Shown here piece after piece: positions 12,543-15,682 of a stretch of DNA of 15,682 bases. Within the stretch, counting starts at the first letter, position 1. Each line of letters begins with the position of its first letter. Source of the stretch: Endomicrobium sp. (GTDB lineage Bacteria; Elusimicrobiota; Endomicrobiia; Endomicrobiales; Endomicrobiaceae); NCBI GenBank assembly GCA_031264895.1, contig JAISDI010000017.1:1-15682 (forward strand). Reading direction: 5' to 3'. The translations under genes were made by a program, and so were the position numbers. Under the pieces are notes generated by a model, which had not been told where the DNA came from, made no database searches, and worked only from the letters and a program-made list of their open reading frames with translations.

Positions 12543-14699
12543 ATGTTTCCAATATTTCTCATAATTACGGGCGTAAGCGCTGCGTTTATAGAGGCATTAT
12601 TCTTCAGGGAACTTCTTGCCGTTTTTCAAGGCAATGATCTTGTGATAGGTTTTTTTCTTGCTCACTCGGTTTTTGCTTTATCTTGCGGAATTTTCATTTC
12701 TTCAAAAATCAAAAAAGACGACAGTCCGGTAAAAACAATTCAATACAATGCTTTAGTTACCGCATTTTTATTGATCTTTTCTTACATATTCATCATGAAT
12801 ATACGAAATATTTTGAATATTTCTTTGGGAGGAGGGGTATCTCTCAAAAGCGCTTTTATTTATACCTTTTTTGCGGTATTTCCTGTATTTTTTACTCAGG
12901 GGATAACATTTTTTTGCGCCATAAAAACCGGAAAAAATGTTTTGCCTTCAAAATCTTCAGCGCTTATAATATGTTTTGGCGCTGTTGTGGGCGGTATCTG
13001 TTTTAGCAGGTTTATGTATTCTTTTCTCGGGACGGATATAGTGTTGATAACGGCGGCGCTGTTATGTATGTCTGCAATATCGGTTTCGGGTTCGGCAAAA
13101 AGCGCAAAAATATTTTTTGTATTTGCGCTGCTTCCTGCATGTTGCGGATTATTTCTCGATACGGCAAAAATAGACGCTAAACTTCTGAAAAATAATTTTA
13201 ACTTCTTTGAAGTCGTAGAGTATAAATATACGTCGTACGGTCAGACGGCGATGGTGCAAAAAAACAGAGAGTACGCTCTTTTGGTAAACAATATCATTCA
13301 ATTTTCTTATCCGGATAACGATATTTTAAATTCGGAAGATTTCGGGCATATACCCGTGCTTTATCCGGAACATCCGTCGAACGTTCTTTTGATAGGCGGC
13401 GCGGCAAAATATCTGCCGAAAATACTTGAACACGAAGTTAAAAGAGTCGATTATTTGGAACCTGATGCGGCTGTAGTAAATATAATGAAAAACAATATTT
13501 CGCATTTGGGATACGCTTTTAACGACGAAAGAGTACGCATACATAATGAAAAAGCAAGGAAATTTTTAAGCAATTCCGTCGTGCGATACGATCTTATTCT
13601 TGTCGGAATGCCTTCGCCGTTAAACTTTCAGCTGAACGGTTTTTATACTCGGGAATTTTTTCAGGCGGCAAAAGAGAGCATGAGAGATAACGGTTTCATT
13701 GCTTTAAAACTTGCCGGCACAATGGCTTTCTCGACGTATATTATGGCAGAACTCAATAAGTCCGTAATGGACGCGATGAAAAGCGTGTTCAAACATTCGA
13801 ATATAATACCCGGCAGTCAAAACATTTTGATCGCTTCGGACAGAAAAATGCCTTACAGGCTGCATATTAAAAAAAGGCTTTACAAAATGCAGGAGACGAC
13901 TCTTGTTCTCTCAAAATATTATCTTGACGATCTCATGGACACCGAGAAGACAAGATGGCTCAGAAATGAACTCAATAAAATTGAAAGCGACGAAACTCTT
14001 CTCAATTCGGATTGGAATCCGCAGGCAAAATTTTTGTCGGTCATTCATTCGCAGTCGGCTTTTTCGCCGTACCTTTCTCTTTTTATGAACAAATTAAGAA
14101 AATACTCGTACTTCATATTGTTTGCGGTGATCATAGTTTTTTTTCTTTCAAAATCCGTTTATGAAACTACCGCTTTTGTTTCCGGCGCGTCTTCGATGTG
14201 GATATTTATCACGATTTTATTTACCGCGCAGATATTAAGCGGAGAAATTTACGGGTTGTTCGGCATTTTGGCGGCGCTTTTTATTTTAGGCGTTTCTTTG
14301 GGGATAGCTTATTGCGGTAAAGCAAAAAAAACCATACCTTTAAACGAAAGAATGTTTCATAATGAACTGTTATTTTTGGTTTTGATAATTCTCTTATTGT
14401 TACTTTTCAAATTTTGCCGTATAAATGTATATATGATTTTTGCGCTTTCTTTAGGTACGGGTTTTGCCGCAGGAGTGGAATTTGCGCAGCTGGTAAAAAT
14501 TGCCGGTCTTTTTCGCGAAAAAAATTCAAACGATTTAAAAATTTATTTTTCGCAAACTGCCGGCGCATTATTTTCAGCGCTGGCAGGCGGATGTTTTTTG
14601 ATTGTGGTATGGGGCATGGAAAGGTCTCTTCTTTTTATTCTTTTCATGAAATTTCTCATATTTTGCCGCTGGGCTGATTTTAAAAAGCGCGGATTATAA
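12543..14699 (+). CDS. Multi-pass membrane protein with degenerate spermidine-synthase-like domain
   Basis: 718 residues in three parts. Residues 1 to about 205 hold several membrane helices (IFLIITGVSAAFIEALFF; FLLIFSYIFIMNI; LIICFGAVVGGICF). Residues about 215-440 are a spermine/spermidine-synthase-like Rossmann domain: SYGQTAMVQKNREYALLVNN, then VLLIGGAAKYLPKIL (281-295), YLEPDAAV (304-311), and YDLILVGMPSP followed by FYTREFF (367-373). Residues about 525-710 are again membrane helices. This layout is known for bacterial SpeE-like proteins with fused membrane domains. The nucleotide loop GGG(D/E)G reads GGAAK, and the catalytic aspartate region reads VGMPSP, so polyamine synthesis is doubtful. 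No ribosome site precedes ATG 12543. The gene starts 49 bases after the tRNA without a terminator, so cotranscription is likely. Confidence 0.8.
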   Translation: MFPIFLIITGVSAAFIEALFFRELLAVFQGNDLVIGFFLAHSVFALSCGIFISSKIKKDDSPVKTIQYNALVTAFLLIFSYIFIMNIRNILNISLGGGVSLKSAFIYTFFAVFPVFFTQGITFFCAIKTGKNVLPSKSSALIICFGAVVGGICFSRFMYSFLGTDIVLITAALLCMSAISVSGSAKSAKIFFVFALLPACCGLFLDTAKIDAKLLKNNFNFFEVVEYKYTSYGQTAMVQKNREYALLVNNIIQFSYPDNDILNSEDFGHIPVLYPEHPSNVLLIGGAAKYLPKILEHEVKRVDYLEPDAAVVNIMKNNISHLGYAFNDERVRIHNEKARKFLSNSVVRYDLILVGMPSPLNFQLNGFYTREFFQAAKESMRDNGFIALKLAGTMAFSTYIMAELNKSVMDAMKSVFKHSNIIPGSQNILIASDRKMPYRLHIKKRLYKMQETTLVLSKYYLDDLMDTEKTRWLRNELNKIESDETLLNSDWNPQAKFLSVIHSQSAFSPYLSLFMNKLRKYSYFILFAVIIVFFLSKSVYETTAFVSGASSMWIFITILFTAQILSGEIYGLFGILAALFILGVSLGIAYCGKAKKTIPLNERMFHNELLFLVLIILLLLLFKFCRINVYMIFALSLGTGFAAGVEFAQLVKIAGLFREKNSNDLKIYFSQTAGALFSALAGGCFLIVVWGMERSLLFILFMKFLIFCRWADFKKRGL

Positions 14700-14709
14700 A
14701 AAATATAAG

Positions 14710-14727
14710 TAAAATAAATGTATTTTA
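14710..14727 (+). other. AT-only hairpin after the membrane-protein gene
   Basis: TAAAATA (14710-14716), loop AATG, TATTTTA (14721-14727) pair perfectly 11 bases after the stop codon. TATTTTAGT is repeated at 14732-14740. The stem is weak and not followed by a pure T-run, so its role in termination is uncertain. Confidence 0.35.
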
Positions 14728-14739
14728 GTGTTATTTTAG

Positions 14740-14780
14740 TTGCATATTTAACTGTAAAATTTGTAAAATAACTGCAAAAT
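14740..14780 (+). promoter_or_regulatory. Putative promoter with two direct repeats 20 bases apart
   Basis: TTGCAT (14740-14745), an 18-base spacer and TAAAAT (14764-14769) may form a promoter for the secreted-protein gene at 14803. TAACTGTAAAAT (14749-14760) and TAACTGCAAAAT (14769-14780) differ by one base and start exactly 20 bases apart, about two helical turns, across and just after the -10 element. This placement would suit a repressor site, but the region is AT-rich and chance similarity is possible. Confidence 0.4.
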
Positions 14781-14802
14781 ATTTTAAGAATGGGGATATT
14801 TA

Positions 14803-15682
14803 ATGAATAAAAAAGTATACATCGGCATAATGCTTGTTTGTTTCTGTTTTTCATGTTTGTTTCCCGTAAGACTTCCTGCCGAACTTCAGCAATATATGAT
14901 TTCAGGAATTATAACCGACAAAAATGACGAATCTCCGCTAAGGGATGCCGAAGTGCGCGTTACGGGCGATAAAGAGTTTTCCGTCAAAACCGACATTTTC
15001 GGATATTATCAGATCGAAAACATCGATGCGGGAACATATCTTGAAGTTACCGCGCATAAAGACGGCGTAAAAATCTCTCCTTCGATTTTAAGGATCGCCT
15101 CTCTCAGCTCAAACAGAACTATAAATTTCAGCTCGGTTTCGGAAAAATCCGAAGATAATTCCCGTTCAAAAAAAGTTTCGCAGTCCGCAACTTCACAGCA
15201 GAACAAAAATTCCGAAAATGAAAATGTCCGCACGATCGCAAAACCAGCAAGCGGAGTTTCCCAATCTCAAAGGGAATACGTTACGGCGGTAAATTCGCTT
15301 TTTGCGTCCGGACAGGATTTAGAAAAAACTTCCGAACAGGAACCGGTTCCTCCGTCAAAAACAACTTTTGACTTAAGCGGAAAAGTAGTTTATTACGTAT
15401 CAGGGCTTGTCGGCGTCAAGGTTGTTGTCAACGACGACAGAAAACTGACGACAAACACCGATATTAACGGGTACTATTCGATAAAAGGATTAAAATCCGG
15501 ACAAGATTATACGGTAAAATTCATAAGAGACGGATTCACCTTTGATCCTCCGGAATATACGATCGTCAACGGCAATAAGAATTTCACGGTCAATGCCGAA
15601 GCTTCCGTGAGCAAGAGAAAGATAAGCGGAAGAATAACCGAAGGCAAAAACGCAATAGAAGGCGTTTCCGTAAAAATAATAA
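14803..15682 (+). CDS. Secreted protein with repeated carboxypeptidase-regulatory-like domains, 3' end outside window
   Basis: The frame opens at ATG 14803 (GGGGA at 14792-14796) and runs uninterrupted to the window edge, 293 residues so far. An N-terminal hydrophobic segment (about 5-25) is a Sec signal peptide, probably cleaved near LPA-EL; the CFSC sequence is a poor lipobox, so a lipoprotein is less likely. Residues 32-110 form one beta-sandwich of the carboxypeptidase-regulatory/Cna-B type (ISGIITDKNDESPLRDAEVR, DIFGYYQIENIDAGTY). A serine/asparagine/glutamine-rich linker follows (about 111-187). Residues 190-265 form a second domain (LSGKVVYYVSGLVGVKVVVN, DINGYYSIKGLKSGQDYTV), and a third begins at 273 (ISGRITEGKNAIEGVSVKII). 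Such arrays form extended stalks on cell-surface or secreted proteins, often in adhesins. What lies at the end of the stalk is beyond the window. Confidence 0.82.
   Translation, partial: MNKKVYIGIMLVCFCFSCLFPVRLPAELQQYMISGIITDKNDESPLRDAEVRVTGDKEFSVKTDIFGYYQIENIDAGTYLEVTAHKDGVKISPSILRIASLSSNRTINFSSVSEKSEDNSRSKKVSQSATSQQNKNSENENVRTIAKPASGVSQSQREYVTAVNSLFASGQDLEKTSEQEPVPPSKTTFDLSGKVVYYVSGLVGVKVVVNDDRKLTTNTDINGYYSIKGLKSGQDYTVKFIRDGFTFDPPEYTIVNGNKNFTVNAEASVSKRKISGRITEGKNAIEGVSVKII

Overview
The window is AT-rich bacterial DNA with dense coding, several overlapping operonic starts, sigma70-type promoters and an outer-membrane-type beta-barrel protein, so the host is a diderm (Gram-negative) bacterium. 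The tRNA gene does not encode its CCA end. No gene fixes the phylum. The composition and repeat-rich gaps would fit a gut Elusimicrobiota/Endomicrobium-type genome or something similar, but that is a guess.

Positions 1-1748 look like a decaying mobile-element remnant. It holds the 3' part of a DinD gene, a short frameshifted piece of a metallo-beta-lactamase-fold gene, and a second BRO-N/DinD-like gene split by one frameshift in a run of G. Positions 1905-7220 hold a tight five-gene operon: family 2 glycosyltransferase with a DUF2062 tail, LpxL-like acyltransferase, acyl carrier protein, ketosynthase, and a ketosynthase-like/AMP-ligase fusion. The last four overlap or are nearly coupled. The gene set is a subset of the aryl-polyene type of lipid/polyketide cluster, but no ketoreductase, dehydratase, thioesterase or exporter is present here.

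Positions 7221-9277 carry a bacteriohemerythrin and a YgjP-type metallopeptidase among an unusual collection of repeats. One family consists of 12-base tetraloop hairpins set in a fixed frame. It directly abuts GTAG, the last four bases of genes ending in TAG, and has different but still self-complementary stems at each copy. A second is a ~300-bp MITE-like element with 16-bp perfect inverted ends and 7-bp flanking direct repeats, sitting on the peptidase stop codon. A third is a set of stem-loops of the ATNCCCGA/TCGGGNAT kind in inverted pairs.

Positions 9278-11523 (minus strand) hold a two-gene operon: a probably cytosolic trypsin-like protease with a zinc ribbon and a C-terminal YbjN/chaperone-like domain, and an unknown 383-residue protein that appears to carry a related domain. 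Its promoter predicts an almost leaderless mRNA. Positions 11656-12294 (minus) encode a small outer-membrane beta-barrel protein. Its consensus promoter diverges from that of a tRNA-Met (CAU) gene, which is followed by a large membrane protein with a degenerate spermidine-synthase domain. The window ends inside a secreted protein with repeated carboxypeptidase-regulatory-like beta-sandwich domains.

The strongest candidate for something undescribed is the GTAG-anchored hairpin family. The protease pair and the minimal polyene-like operon follow.
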